Assembly: GCA_041392205.1 (NCBI GenBank)
Contig: JAWKMO010000015.1
Location: 1-50,959 of the forward strand
DNA: 50,959 bases
Direction: 5' to 3'
Source of the DNA: Halomarinibacterium sp041392205
GTDB taxonomy: Bacteria; Bacteroidota; Bacteroidia; Flavobacteriales; Flavobacteriaceae
Each line of letters opens with the position of its first letter. Position 1 is the first letter of the stretch. Below the pieces are notes generated by a model that worked only from the letters and a program-made list of their open reading frames with translations, was not told the origin of the DNA and made no database searches. The position numbers and the translations under genes were made by a program. Positions 8,350-17,143 of the stretch are shown here, piece after piece.

Positions 8350-8396
8350 CAAAACTAGGGAGCTGGTCTTTAAAATAAAATGCGTATACCTACGTA
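8350..8396 (-). promoter_or_regulatory. Operator P5 plus -7 box for LuxR copy 2
   Basis: Palindrome TACGTAGGTATACGCA at 8396-8381, -7 TAGTTTTG at 8357-8350, spacer 23 bp. The ATG at 8345 begins 4 nt after the -7 box. Confidence 0.75.
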
Positions 8397-8402
8397 TTGG
8401 GA

Positions 8403-8506
8403 ATGAGTTAATGAGGTAATGAGTTAATGAGGGAATGTGTTAATGAGGGAATGAGTTAATGAGTTAATGAGTTAATGAGGTAATGAGGTAATGTGATAAT
8501 GAAGGA
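8403..8506. repeat. Octamer tract (ATGAGTTA)13, degenerate, abutting operator P5
   Basis: Thirteen 8-bp units, ATGAGTTA with variants ATGAGGTA, ATGAGGGA, ATGTGTTA and ATGTGATA, run from 8403 to 8506 with no indel. The tract starts 6 bp from the operator and ends just before the stop region of the response regulator (8519). Confidence 0.85.
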
Positions 8507-8518
8507 TTGAAAAAGGGG

Positions 8519-9145
8519 TTAGGTGTTAAAAAGTTCGGGATGTTTTTGCACCCAAAGTAGTAAACCGTTTTGCGTGGGTGGGATTTCTAGTTTTTTAATG
8601 ATGTTGCTACGGTGTTTTTCAACTGTGCGCTTGGAGATAAAGAGCTCTTCGGCAATTTGCGAAGAGGAAAAGTTTTTGGCAAGGTACCGTAGTATTTTCA
8701 ATTCGGAAACGGTGAGCGATTTTACCACTTCTGTTTCTTTTGAAAAGTGAATGCCTTCCTCGATGTGTTTGCTTATGTAAGTTTTTCCGCTTAACACTTC
8801 TTGAATGCAAAACTCAATTTCCTGTAGTGCGTCTTCTTTTAACAAATAACCCTGTATGCTTTTGCCTACTTCATTTAAAATAGCCTCTTCTTTATAAAGG
8901 GTTAGGATAATGATTTTTGTAGAAAGATTATTTTTTAGACACTGTCCTGCCACTTCCAGACCATTCAGTTTAGGCATATCGAAATCTACTATGGCGATCT
9001 CTGGACGATGATGTAACACAGCATTATAGGCTTCGTTGCCATCATGTGCTGTTGCCAAAACGTTAAAACGTTTGCTTTCCAAAAAGACTTTGGTGCCGGT
9101 TAACAGAATGGGATGGTCGTCTGCTACAATAATGGATGGATTCAT
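8519..9145 (-). CDS. NarL/FixJ-type response regulator
   Basis: 208 residues. The receiver domain (4-120) has the acidic pair D9-D10, phospho-acceptor D54 in VDFDMPKLNG, and Lys near 104 (YLLKED). The LuxR HTH (about 145-200) reads LTVSELKILRYLAKNF and SKRTVEKHRSNIIKKLEI. The start overlaps the stop of the kinase gene (9142) by 4 bp (ATGA), so the two form a translationally coupled two-component system. The HTH is very close to those of the two 83-residue proteins, so it may recognise the same TRCGTA-N4-TACGYA operators. No operator of this type precedes the kinase gene, so this pair probably controls the regulon rather than being controlled by it. Confidence 0.93.
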   Translation of the reverse strand: MNPSIIVADDHPILLTGTKVFLESKRFNVLATAHDGNEAYNAVLHHRPEIAIVDFDMPKLNGLEVAGQCLKNNLSTKIIILTLYKEEAILNEVGKSIQGYLLKEDALQEIEFCIQEVLSGKTYISKHIEEGIHFSKETEVVKSLTVSELKILRYLAKNFSSSQIAEELFISKRTVEKHRSNIIKKLEIPPTQNGLLLWVQKHPELFNT

Positions 9146-11163
9146 GCGCTCGGGATGTTAAGAGTGAGGGTGGTACCTTTCCCTATTTTAGATTTGATAT
9201 CCAAGGTTGCCCCAATAAAGGAGGCGCGTTCCTTAAGGGTTTTCATACCTAAACCATGGGTGGTCATATCGTCCGGGTTAAACCCTTTCCCATTGTCCCT
9301 CAGCGTAAAAATGACCCCATGTTTGGTGGTTTCTGCCGTAAGATTGCAAGCTTTGGCTGCTGCGTGTTTTTCTACATTGGTTATGGCTTCTTGGAGCATC
9401 CTAAAAATATAAATTTCTTTTTCTTTGTCAATAAGTCCGTCCTGAAGTTCAATCTCTTCCGAATAGAATACATTGGAATTTTTCTGAAAGGCTTCCACCA
9501 TGTTTTTAAGAGAGGTTACTAATCCTAATTTTTCAAACTGAAAGGGGTGGAGGCTGTGGGACATCTCACGCACTTCCTTAATGGTTTCACCCACCAGATC
9601 AACTTCTGCTTTGCTTTCGGTTTCTTTGGAAACCAGTGCGTTTTTAATCATCAAGAGTTTTTGTCCCACACTGTCGTGCAACTCGGAAGCAATACGGGCT
9701 CGTTCATTTTCCTGAGTCTTCAATAAGTCTTTAGTAAAGCGTTCTTGAAGTTTTTGTCGGTTTCGGGCAAAGTTTCGGGAGCGCACCACCCAAACAAAGC
9801 CAAAAAGCCCCAAGCTTCCCAGGCCACCAAACAACAGCCATTGGTTCTTCACTTTGTTCTTTTCATCCAACAGCGCAATATTGCTTTCCTGTGCCTGAAT
9901 TTTAAGATCTCGTTTTTCGGTTTCGAAAATGGTTTGGTAGTAGGTAAGGGCTTGGACATTTTTAATGCTGGAGATGGAATCTTTTATCTTGTAATAGGAC
10001 ACCAGATGTTCATTTTCTTTTTCCTTATTTCCTATAGCGCGATATACCTTTGCTAAGAAATTTTCGGCATTATAAATTTCAACAAAAGAGCTTTGTTTTT
10101 TCTTTAGCTCAAGATGTTCTAAACCATAAGAAATGGCAGCTTGATAGTTTTTTCTTGCAAAGGATATTTGCTTGGAGGCTTCTAAAAAGAATTCCCTGTT
10201 ATTTCCTTTTTCAAGAATTGCTTCGTTGTTTTTTAATTTTGAGTAATAGGATTCTGCTAATTCCAAGCTATCGGTTTCGGCGTAGGCAATGACAAATTCG
10301 CTTACAACAAGGCCTTCAAATATGTTATATTCTGGTGTTTTTTCAAATTCCGTTTTCATGAGTTTTAAATATTCAATGCGCTTTACGTCATTGCCTTGTT
10401 CTCTGTAATCTGCAGCGGTATTGTAGTATAATACAAACAACTGTGGATTCCCTGCCACTTTTTTTGAAATTTCAATAGACTCATCCCTAATATCCTGCGC
10501 TTCTTTATAAAATTTGTTTTGGCTGTAAAGAATAGAAAGGGAGTTGTTGATGCCTAAAATATTCAAGGTATCTTTCACTTCCATAAATAGTTTTCTAGCC
10601 TGCTGAAGGCTTTGCGAGGCTTCCGCAAATTTACCTTCATCCAATTTTACGAAACCCGTTCTTGCGAGCACCGTAGCAATTCTTCCTTTCTCTTTGGATT
10701 TTTCGGCATATTCCAAGGCGATTTGTAAAAGAGCTAAGCTGTGTTCGGCATCTTTTAAATGAAAATAACTATCTGATCCATAAATGTAAAAATTGGTAAT
10801 GGCCTTAAGGTTTTTGCAGTTTTTTTCTTTTCCTTCAAATTCCTTGAAAATTTGCAATCCTCTTTTGGGGTCACCTAGTATGTAGTTATTGTAATAAATA
10901 AAATCAGCCGTATTATTTGTAGCACTGGAAACGGAGTCAATTTCAAGGGCAAGTTTAACAGCTTCTTGAATGTAGTTTGTGTATTGGTGGTCCTCATTAA
11001 ATTCAATCAAAGGGATGAGGCTATCCATCCATTTTAGCTTTTCACCCTTTTCTGAAGTAGCAATCTTCGCTTTTAACTCATTAATTATTTTACTATTTTC
11101 CTTTTCCTGAGGAAATGAGGAAAAAGAAATTATCAGAAATAAAATGAAGAGGTACGGTTTCAT
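9142..11163 (-). CDS. TPR-containing sensor histidine kinase (HisKA_3)
   Basis: 673 residues. The protein has a signal peptide (1 to about 19), a long periplasmic region of TPR-like helices (about 40-400), a coiled-coil segment, one membrane helix at about 442-460 and a cytoplasmic NarX/DesK-type kinase. Phospho-acceptor H496 lies in ASELHDSVGQ, the N box in QEAITNVEKH (N596) and the G1 box in DNGKGF (D623). It partners the response regulator that overlaps its 3' end. A TPR sensor of this type suggests sensing of a protein or envelope signal; the ligand is unknown. The upstream region has TATATTTAC about 20 nt before the ATG as a possible -7 box and lacks the regulon operator. Confidence 0.93.
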   Translation of the reverse strand: MKPYLFILFLIISFSSFPQEKENSKIINELKAKIATSEKGEKLKWMDSLIPLIEFNEDHQYTNYIQEAVKLALEIDSVSSATNNTADFIYYNNYILGDPKRGLQIFKEFEGKEKNCKNLKAITNFYIYGSDSYFHLKDAEHSLALLQIALEYAEKSKEKGRIATVLARTGFVKLDEGKFAEASQSLQQARKLFMEVKDTLNILGINNSLSILYSQNKFYKEAQDIRDESIEISKKVAGNPQLFVLYYNTAADYREQGNDVKRIEYLKLMKTEFEKTPEYNIFEGLVVSEFVIAYAETDSLELAESYYSKLKNNEAILEKGNNREFFLEASKQISFARKNYQAAISYGLEHLELKKKQSSFVEIYNAENFLAKVYRAIGNKEKENEHLVSYYKIKDSISSIKNVQALTYYQTIFETEKRDLKIQAQESNIALLDEKNKVKNQWLLFGGLGSLGLFGFVWVVRSRNFARNRQKLQERFTKDLLKTQENERARIASELHDSVGQKLLMIKNALVSKETESKAEVDLVGETIKEVREMSHSLHPFQFEKLGLVTSLKNMVEAFQKNSNVFYSEEIELQDGLIDKEKEIYIFRMLQEAITNVEKHAAAKACNLTAETTKHGVIFTLRDNGKGFNPDDMTTHGLGMKTLKERASFIGATLDIKSKIGKGTTLTLNIPSA

Positions 11164-11313
11164 AATTGAGTTGTTTTTGTAAATATAGTTTTTGTTTTAA
11201 AAATTTGAAATAACTCATTTCTTTATTGTTTATAATTTATTGGTGTAATGTTTCATGCAATCCTAGTATTTTCCTTATTTTTCACCTTTTAAAAATCCTC
11301 CTAAAAAATACCC

Positions 11314-13635
11314 TTGCAGGAATATTTAGAACAATTAAATGATGCCCAATTAGCCCCCGTTTTACAAAAAGATGGGGCGATGATTGTCATTGCGGGAGCG
11401 GGCTCGGGGAAGACCCGTGTGCTTACCTACCGAATTGCATACCTCATGTCTCAAGGGGTAGATTCGTTTTCCATTTTGGCACTCACCTTTACCAATAAGG
11501 CGGCTCGTGAAATGAAAAAGCGGATCTCGCAAATTGTAGGCGCAAGTGAAGCCAAAAATCTGTGGATGGGTACTTTCCATAGTGTGTTTGCGAAGTTGCT
11601 TCGGTTTGAAGCAGATAAATTGGGCTATCCTTCCAACTTTACTATTTATGATACCCAAGACAGTCAAAGTGTGATTCGGGCCATTATAAAAGAAATGAAT
11701 CTGGATAAAGATATCTACAAGTACAAACAGGTCTATTCCCGTATTTCTTCGTATAAAAACAGTTTAATTACGGTAAAGGCGTATTTCAACAATCCAGAGT
11801 TAATGGAAGCCGATGCCATGGCCAAAATACCACGTTTGGGGGATATTTATAAAAACTATGTGGACCGATGTTTTAAAGCAGGGGCGATGGATTTTGATGA
11901 CTTATTGCTAAAAACCAACGAGCTACTCACCCGTTTTCCCGATGTGTTGGCCAAATACCAAAATCGCTTCCGGTATATTTTGGTGGATGAGTACCAAGAC
12001 ACCAATCATAGTCAGTATTTAATTGTACGAGCCTTGAGTGACCGTTTTCAGAATATTTGTGTTGTTGGGGATGACGCGCAAAGTATTTATGCTTTTCGGG
12101 GTGCTAATATTAATAACATTCTCAATTTTCAGAAAGATTATGATGATGTGCGGGTCTATCGTTTGGAACAGAATTACCGCTCTACCAAAAATATTGTAAA
12201 TGCCGCCAATAGTATTATTGAAAAGAATAAAAACCGTTTGGAAAAGGTGGTTTGGACGGCCAATGACGAAGGAAACAAAATAAAGGTAAACCGAACCATG
12301 ACCGATGGGGACGAAGGCCGATTTGTAGCCAGCTCTATTTTTGAAACCATGATGAATCATCAATTAAAGTACGATGATTTTGCCGTGTTGTACCGCACCA
12401 ACGCCCAATCGCGAGCGATTGAGGATGCGCTAAGAAAGAAAGACATTCCTTACCGAATTTACGGAGGGTTAAGTTTTTATCAGCGGAAAGAAATAAAAGA
12501 TGTCATTGCTTATTTGCGATTAATCTTAAACCCTAAGGATGAAGAAGCTTTAAAAAGGGTGATTAATTATCCAGCTAGGGGAATAGGCGATACCACGATA
12601 GATAAATTGGTGGTGGCTTCCAATCATTACAATCGCTCGGTCTTTGAAGTCATGCAGCATATTGATAAAATCGATTTAAAACTGAATAATCCCACCAAAG
12701 GGAAGTTGCAAGACTTTGTTACCATGATCCAAAGTTTTCAAGTGCTGAATCAAACTTACAATGCCTTCGAAATTGCCGAGCATGTAACCAAAAAAACGGG
12801 ATTACTTACCGAATTAAAAAAAGACGGAACCCCCGAAGGCATTGCCCGTATTGAGAATATGGAGGAGTTGCTTAACGGGATGAAGGATTTTGTGGAAGAA
12901 CAAAAGCAATTGGCCGATGCCAAAGGTGACCTTTCGGAGTTTTTGGAAGACGTGGCTTTGGCCACCGATATGGATAATGATAAGGGAGAAGATAATAAAG
13001 TGGCTTTAATGACCGTGCATTTAGCAAAAGGATTGGAGTTTCCGTATGTGTATATCGTTGGGATGGAGGAAGATTTATTTCCCAGTGCCATGAGTATGAA
13101 TACGCGTGCCGAGCTAGAAGAAGAACGCCGTTTGTTTTATGTGGCATTAACTCGTGCCGAAAAGCAAGCTTTTTTAACTTATGCACAAACACGCTACCGT
13201 TGGGGAAAGTTAATCGATGCAGAGCCCAGCCGATTTATTGAAGAGATAGATGATAGTTATCTGGAGTACCTCACTCCTATGACCGAAAATCGCTATAAAC
13301 CCTTAATCGATGCCGATATTTTTGATGATATTGATAAAAGTAAGTTGCGATTGCGCAAGCCCTCCTCAGGAACACCCTCTAAAGGCCCTACCGAAGCCCA
13401 ATTACAGAAATTACGTAGATTAAAACCCATAAAAAGTAATAGTGACAAAAACTTTAATGCCGAAGATGCAAATCTCTCTGAAGGTGCTATCGTAGAACAC
13501 GTTCGATTCGGAAAAGGGAAAATCTTAAAAATTGAAGGCGTGGGTGCCGATACCAAAGCCGAAATTGATTTTGAACATGGCGGATTAAAAAAGTTATTAC
13601 TTCGGTTTGCAAAACTGAACGTGATAAAAAATTAA
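11314..13635 (+). CDS. uvrD: UvrD/PcrA-type superfamily 1 DNA helicase
   Basis: 773 residues. Walker A is AGAGSGKTRVLTYRIAYLM (near residue 27), with LTFTNKAAREMKKR (motif Ia), VDEYQDTN (Walker B), GDDAQSIYAFRGAN (motif III), QNYRST (motif IV), MTVHLAKGLEFPYVYI (motif V) and VALTRAEKQ (motif VI). The C-terminal PcrA/UvrD tail binds RNA polymerase in other species. The protein unwinds DNA 3'-5' in nucleotide-excision and mismatch repair. The start is TTG at 11314: an in-frame TAA lies 12 bp upstream, and the first ATG downstream would remove the Q motif (LNDAQ). The channel gene begins 4 bp after its stop. Confidence 0.95.
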   Translation: MQEYLEQLNDAQLAPVLQKDGAMIVIAGAGSGKTRVLTYRIAYLMSQGVDSFSILALTFTNKAAREMKKRISQIVGASEAKNLWMGTFHSVFAKLLRFEADKLGYPSNFTIYDTQDSQSVIRAIIKEMNLDKDIYKYKQVYSRISSYKNSLITVKAYFNNPELMEADAMAKIPRLGDIYKNYVDRCFKAGAMDFDDLLLKTNELLTRFPDVLAKYQNRFRYILVDEYQDTNHSQYLIVRALSDRFQNICVVGDDAQSIYAFRGANINNILNFQKDYDDVRVYRLEQNYRSTKNIVNAANSIIEKNKNRLEKVVWTANDEGNKIKVNRTMTDGDEGRFVASSIFETMMNHQLKYDDFAVLYRTNAQSRAIEDALRKKDIPYRIYGGLSFYQRKEIKDVIAYLRLILNPKDEEALKRVINYPARGIGDTTIDKLVVASNHYNRSVFEVMQHIDKIDLKLNNPTKGKLQDFVTMIQSFQVLNQTYNAFEIAEHVTKKTGLLTELKKDGTPEGIARIENMEELLNGMKDFVEEQKQLADAKGDLSEFLEDVALATDMDNDKGEDNKVALMTVHLAKGLEFPYVYIVGMEEDLFPSAMSMNTRAELEEERRLFYVALTRAEKQAFLTYAQTRYRWGKLIDAEPSRFIEEIDDSYLEYLTPMTENRYKPLIDADIFDDIDKSKLRLRKPSSGTPSKGPTEAQLQKLRRLKPIKSNSDKNFNAEDANLSEGAIVEHVRFGKGKILKIEGVGADTKAEIDFEHGGLKKLLLRFAKLNVIKN

Positions 13636-13639
13636 GTGT

Positions 13640-14257
13640 ATGATTTCTGTTTCCAACATTATCATCATGCTTCTGTCAATATTCAGTATTGTATTGCTAA
13701 GTTTGACACTGTTTATTCCCGAAACTTCAGAACTCTACAAACTCTTAACCTATTTCGATTTTATACTCTGTCTCATCTTCTTATACGATTTTTTGCATCA
13801 ATTTATTTCGACTAAAAATAAATGGAAATATATGTACACCATTGGTTGGTTAGATTTGCTCTCGTCTATTCCGGTGGTTTCAGAATTGCGTTATATTCGG
13901 GTTTTTAGAATTTTTAGAGTTTTCAGAATAATAAAATCTATTAAACTTTTAATAGAATTTATCAAAGAAAACAAAAAGAGTTCTTTGTACGGCTTTATCG
14001 TTTTTGTGGCCTTTATTACACTGGTTATTTGTACAACGGCTGTGTTGTATGTAGAAAAAGATGTAGGAAACATAAAAACGGCTGAAGATGCCCTATGGTG
14101 GAGTTTTATTACTATTACTACGGTGGGCTATGGTGATTTTTATCCAGTAACTCATGTGGGAAGGCTTATTACTGTTGTTTTAATTTTTTCTGGCGTTGCC
14201 AGTTTTGGAGCGGCTATTTCTTATCTTAGTGACAAAGCCCAATCCTTAAAAAAGTAA
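13640..14257 (+). CDS. Voltage-sensor potassium channel (6TM, Kv-like)
   Basis: 205 residues with about six membrane helices. The S4-like segment RYIRVFRIFRVFRIIKSIK carries an Arg every third residue, and the pore has the K+ selectivity filter TTVGYGD (about residue 165). It matches prokaryotic Ion_trans/Ion_trans_2 channels. No cytoplasmic RCK or cyclic-nucleotide domain follows. It starts 4 bp after the helicase stop, so the two may be co-transcribed, though no functional link is evident. Confidence 0.92.
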   Translation: MISVSNIIIMLLSIFSIVLLSLTLFIPETSELYKLLTYFDFILCLIFLYDFLHQFISTKNKWKYMYTIGWLDLLSSIPVVSELRYIRVFRIFRVFRIIKSIKLLIEFIKENKKSSLYGFIVFVAFITLVICTTAVLYVEKDVGNIKTAEDALWWSFITITTVGYGDFYPVTHVGRLITVVLIFSGVASFGAAISYLSDKAQSLKK

Positions 14258-14283
14258 CGGATCGAACCTTCTATTCTAACTCT

Positions 14284-14679
14284 ATGAAACAATCCCTTTC
14301 CAAAATAGCATTACTAGTTCGTGATTACGATGAGGCTATTCAGTTTTATGTAAAGAAGCTTTCATTTGATTTGGTAGAAGATACCCCAATGGACGAGGGA
14401 AAACGATGGGTGGTTGTAAAACCCAAAGGAGCCAAAAATGATTGTTGCTTATTGTTGGCAAAAGCAAAAAATGAAGAACAGCTTCAATTTGTAGGCAACC
14501 AAACCGGCGGGAGAGTCTTTCTTTTTTTATATACCGATAATCTCGAGCGGGATTATCAAAATTTAATACAACACCATATTACTATTATAAGACCTATTTC
14601 GGCAGAAGTGTATGGTAAAGTGTTGGTTTTTGCAGATTTATATGGAAATCTCTGGGATTTAATTCAGCCTTCAAAATAG
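14284..14679 (+). CDS. VOC (glyoxalase/bleomycin-resistance fold) family protein
   Basis: 131 residues with one VOC fold: LSKIALLVRDYDEAIQFYVKKLSF at the start and GKVLVFADLYGNLWDLIQP at the end. The typical metal-ligand Glu near the C-terminus is replaced by Asp in WDLIQ, and the first ligand position has no His (KIALLV). It may therefore be a non-glyoxalase VOC member. Substrate unknown. It follows the channel gene by 26 bp in the same direction. Confidence 0.85.
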   Translation: MKQSLSKIALLVRDYDEAIQFYVKKLSFDLVEDTPMDEGKRWVVVKPKGAKNDCCLLLAKAKNEEQLQFVGNQTGGRVFLFLYTDNLERDYQNLIQHHITIIRPISAEVYGKVLVFADLYGNLWDLIQPSK

Positions 14680-14716
14680 ATTTTTTTCTGTGGTGATTAG
14701 GTTGTATCTTTAAGGT

Positions 14717-15334
14717 ATGGCGCAATTCATTAAAATATATGAAGAAAACCCCAATCCCAAGGAAATTCAAAAAGTAGTGAAGATTTTGAAGGAGGGTGGT
14801 CTTATTATTTATCCCAGTGATACGGTATATGCATTGGGTTGTGACATTACCCATAAATCTGCCTTAGAACGAATTGCTTCCCTAAAAGGAGTGAAATTAG
14901 AAAAAGCCAATTTTTCTTTTGTCTGTGCCGATTTAAGTAATTTAAGTGATTATGTAAAACAATTAGATTCGCCTACTTTTAAACTTTTAAAACGAGCACT
15001 GCCAGGCCCTTACACCTTTATTCTTCCGGGGAACAATAATTTACCTTCGGTATTTAAAAAGAAAAGAGAAGTGGGGATTCGTGTGCCAGACCACTCGGTA
15101 GCTAGAGCGATTGTTCTAGCGTTGGGGAATCCTATTGTTTCTACCTCTATTAAAGATGAAGATGAGGTGATTGAATACACTACCGATCCCGAATTGATTT
15201 ATGAAAAGTGGCAAAATTTAGTTGATCTTGTCATTGATAGCGGTTATGGGGGTAATATTCCTTCTACAGTTATTGACCTAACCGGAGATGAACCTGTATT
15301 AGTGAGGGAAGGTAAGGGTGATTTGGATATCTAA
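14717..15334 (+). CDS. yciO: YciO-type member of the Sua5/YciO/YrdC family
   Basis: 205 residues, one YrdC-type domain. YPSDTVYALGCD near residue 33, NFSFVCADLSNL, LPGPYTFIL, KKREVGIRVPDH and STVIDLTGDEPVLVREGKGD follow the pattern of E. coli YciO more closely than TsaC, so it is probably the YciO paralogue. The family binds ATP and RNA, and its relation to t6A synthesis is uncertain for YciO members. A possible -7 box TATCTTTA lies at 14705-14712, very near the ATG. Confidence 0.88.
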   Translation: MAQFIKIYEENPNPKEIQKVVKILKEGGLIIYPSDTVYALGCDITHKSALERIASLKGVKLEKANFSFVCADLSNLSDYVKQLDSPTFKLLKRALPGPYTFILPGNNNLPSVFKKKREVGIRVPDHSVARAIVLALGNPIVSTSIKDEDEVIEYTTDPELIYEKWQNLVDLVIDSGYGGNIPSTVIDLTGDEPVLVREGKGDLDI

Positions 15335-15380
15335 TCTTTCGAAACTTACGTATAAACACCTACATGCACCAAGCATGAAT

Positions 15381-15415
15381 ACAGTATCTTTAATTACTAG
15401 AATTTAGAATACTGT
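15381..15415. promoter_or_regulatory. Inverted repeat upstream of the injection-system module
   Basis: ACAGTAT (15381-15387) and ATACTGT (15409-15415) form a dyad centred 33 bp before the ATG at 15431. A smaller stem, CATGC-accaa-GCATG (15363-15377), lies just upstream. The dyad could be an operator and the small stem a weak terminator of the preceding gene. Neither is proven. Confidence 0.35.
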
Positions 15416-15430
15416 TTTTAACTAATTTAT

Positions 15431-16237
15431 ATGGCTCCAATCACTTTTATCCCCGTCTTTCAAGTAGCAGTTTTTCATGAGTATTTTGAAAGTGGTCATG
15501 TAAAGAACATGTCATTTAGACCTTTCATTGAAACAATAAAATTGATGGAGCGTTTAGGAATGCTATTAAGAATTATTCCTTCTGGATTTGAAGTGTTTAT
15601 TAAATCTGATTCCATTCCAGATTTTATGAATAGTATTTCGGCAGGTAATGAGTTAGATTATTTGGAATTTACAGTTATAAATAACGACCCATACTTTATC
15701 AATTATACACAACTTCCCTTAGCGGAAAACTTTTCATATTTGTATACTTCAGAAAATCAATTAAATGAGCTCAAGCAGGAAAGCATTCATTTAAAGTCCA
15801 TACAGGAAGCTAAACAAAATGACTTTGCTAGCATACGTATCTATTTGAAGGACCTACTAGATTTTCAAAGCCAGACGCTTCATTACAGCATTTATTTTGA
15901 AGCCAGAGCGACCCGATGGGATTATTACATTATCAATCAAAGTGGGTTAAACATAGAAGGTTTGAAAATTGAAACTCATGAAGATTTTGATTTTTTAGGT
16001 CCTCAACAGGAATCATTACCAAATGGTTATAAAGCTTTAAAGTTTACTTCTGGGAATAGGTTACTTAATCTAAGTGAAATGTCTAAATACAATTTTAGCC
16101 TTGTAAAAACCTTACAAAATGGTAGCAAAGAAGTGATTATAAAAGTTCTTCCTGTTCCCAACCCAGATGATTTTGAAATTTATGAGGCTGATGATGATAT
16201 AACAAAAGTTTCATCACAAATATATATTCATATATAA
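15431..16237 (+). CDS. Unknown protein leading the tail-tube module
   Basis: 268 residues, no signal peptide or membrane helix. The N-terminal half (MAPITFIPVFQVAVFHEYFE, then LMERLGMLLRIIPSGFEVFI) and C-terminal half both look beta-rich, with the ending VLPVPNPDDFEIYEADDDIT. I do not recognise a named family. It is the first gene of a tight same-strand group with two tail-tube proteins and a tape-measure-domain protein (18 bp to the next gene), so it may be a structural or chaperone component of the same particle. Confidence 0.8.
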   Translation: MAPITFIPVFQVAVFHEYFESGHVKNMSFRPFIETIKLMERLGMLLRIIPSGFEVFIKSDSIPDFMNSISAGNELDYLEFTVINNDPYFINYTQLPLAENFSYLYTSENQLNELKQESIHLKSIQEAKQNDFASIRIYLKDLLDFQSQTLHYSIYFEARATRWDYYIINQSGLNIEGLKIETHEDFDFLGPQQESLPNGYKALKFTSGNRLLNLSEMSKYNFSLVKTLQNGSKEVIIKVLPVPNPDDFEIYEADDDITKVSSQIYIHI

Positions 16238-16255
16238 AAAACTAAATAGAAAGAT

Positions 16256-16705
16256 ATGGCAAACAATGATCCAATATGGCCTATACCAAAGTTTAGATTT
16301 GAAGTAGATTTAGGAACCGAATTAAAAGGGGTGTCCTTTCAAGAAGTCTCCGGTTTAGATGTTGAAAACCAAATCATAGAATACCGAAAAAGTAATTCCC
16401 CTGAATTTTCTATTGAAAAAATGCCCGGTATAGCTAAATATGGGAATGTCACTATGAAACGAGGGGTTTTTGTCAATGACCATGCATTTTGGAATTGGCA
16501 TCAAGAAATTTCTATGAATACCATTAAAAGACGAACAATACTGATTAAGTTACTAGACGAAAATGGAAGTATCACCATGCAATGGCAATTAAACAATGCC
16601 TGGCCCACTAAAATTACCAGTACCGATTTAAAAGGTGACGGAAATGAAGTAGCAGTGGATACCCTAGAAATAGCTCACGAACAACTTACTATTACCAATG
16701 GCTAA
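16256..16705 (+). CDS. Contractile-injection-system tail tube protein (Afp1/Pvc1-like)
   Basis: 149 residues matching the T4 gp19-like tube family found in extracellular contractile injection systems: PKFRFEVDLGTELKGVSFQE, then SGLDVENQIIEYR, VTMKRGVF and the ending EVAVDTLEIAHEQLTI. In Afp/PVC particles such proteins stack as hexameric rings to form the inner tube. Its 3' end overlaps the second tube gene by 8 bp. No sheath gene precedes it, unlike in complete eCIS loci. Confidence 0.92.
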   Translation: MANNDPIWPIPKFRFEVDLGTELKGVSFQEVSGLDVENQIIEYRKSNSPEFSIEKMPGIAKYGNVTMKRGVFVNDHAFWNWHQEISMNTIKRRTILIKLLDENGSITMQWQLNNAWPTKITSTDLKGDGNEVAVDTLEIAHEQLTITNG

Positions 16706-17138
16706 TCAAAAAATACCACCTGTTGGATTCTATTTTACGCTATCTTTTAATGGAGAAGAATATGGTTTTCAAGAAGTTTCAGGAATTTCATCACAAATGG
16801 AAACAAATGAAATTGCTCAAGGAGGGGAAAATAGATTTGTCCATCAACTTCCTACAATTCAAAATTTGGTACTAAAAAGAGGGATGGCTTCTCAAAATTC
16901 AGCATTACATAGGTGGTGTCAAGAAACACTAGAAGGGAATATGTCGAATCCTATTAAAACACATACTATTTTGGTACAACTTTTAGATACTGGTAGCGGT
17001 GTAATTTTTAAGAGTTGGCAATTTTATAATGCGTATCCAGTGAAGTGGTCGGTAAGCCCTCTACTTTCTAATACTAACGAAGTGGTCATAGAAACATTAG
17101 AAATGGTATATAGTTATTTTCAAGTAAAGCATATTTAA
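16698..17138 (+). CDS. Second tail tube protein (Afp5/Pvc5-like)
   Basis: 146 residues of the same gp19-like family: PVGFYFTLSFNGEEYGFQEV, SGISSQMETNEIAQGGENRF, NLVLKRGMA and EVVIETLEMVYSYFQV. eCIS loci usually carry two or three tube paralogues, the second capping the tube near the baseplate. It overlaps the first tube gene by 8 bp, implying translational coupling, and is 5 bp from the next gene. Confidence 0.92.
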   Translation: MANQKIPPVGFYFTLSFNGEEYGFQEVSGISSQMETNEIAQGGENRFVHQLPTIQNLVLKRGMASQNSALHRWCQETLEGNMSNPIKTHTILVQLLDTGSGVIFKSWQFYNAYPVKWSVSPLLSNTNEVVIETLEMVYSYFQVKHI

Positions 17139-17143
17139 AAACA

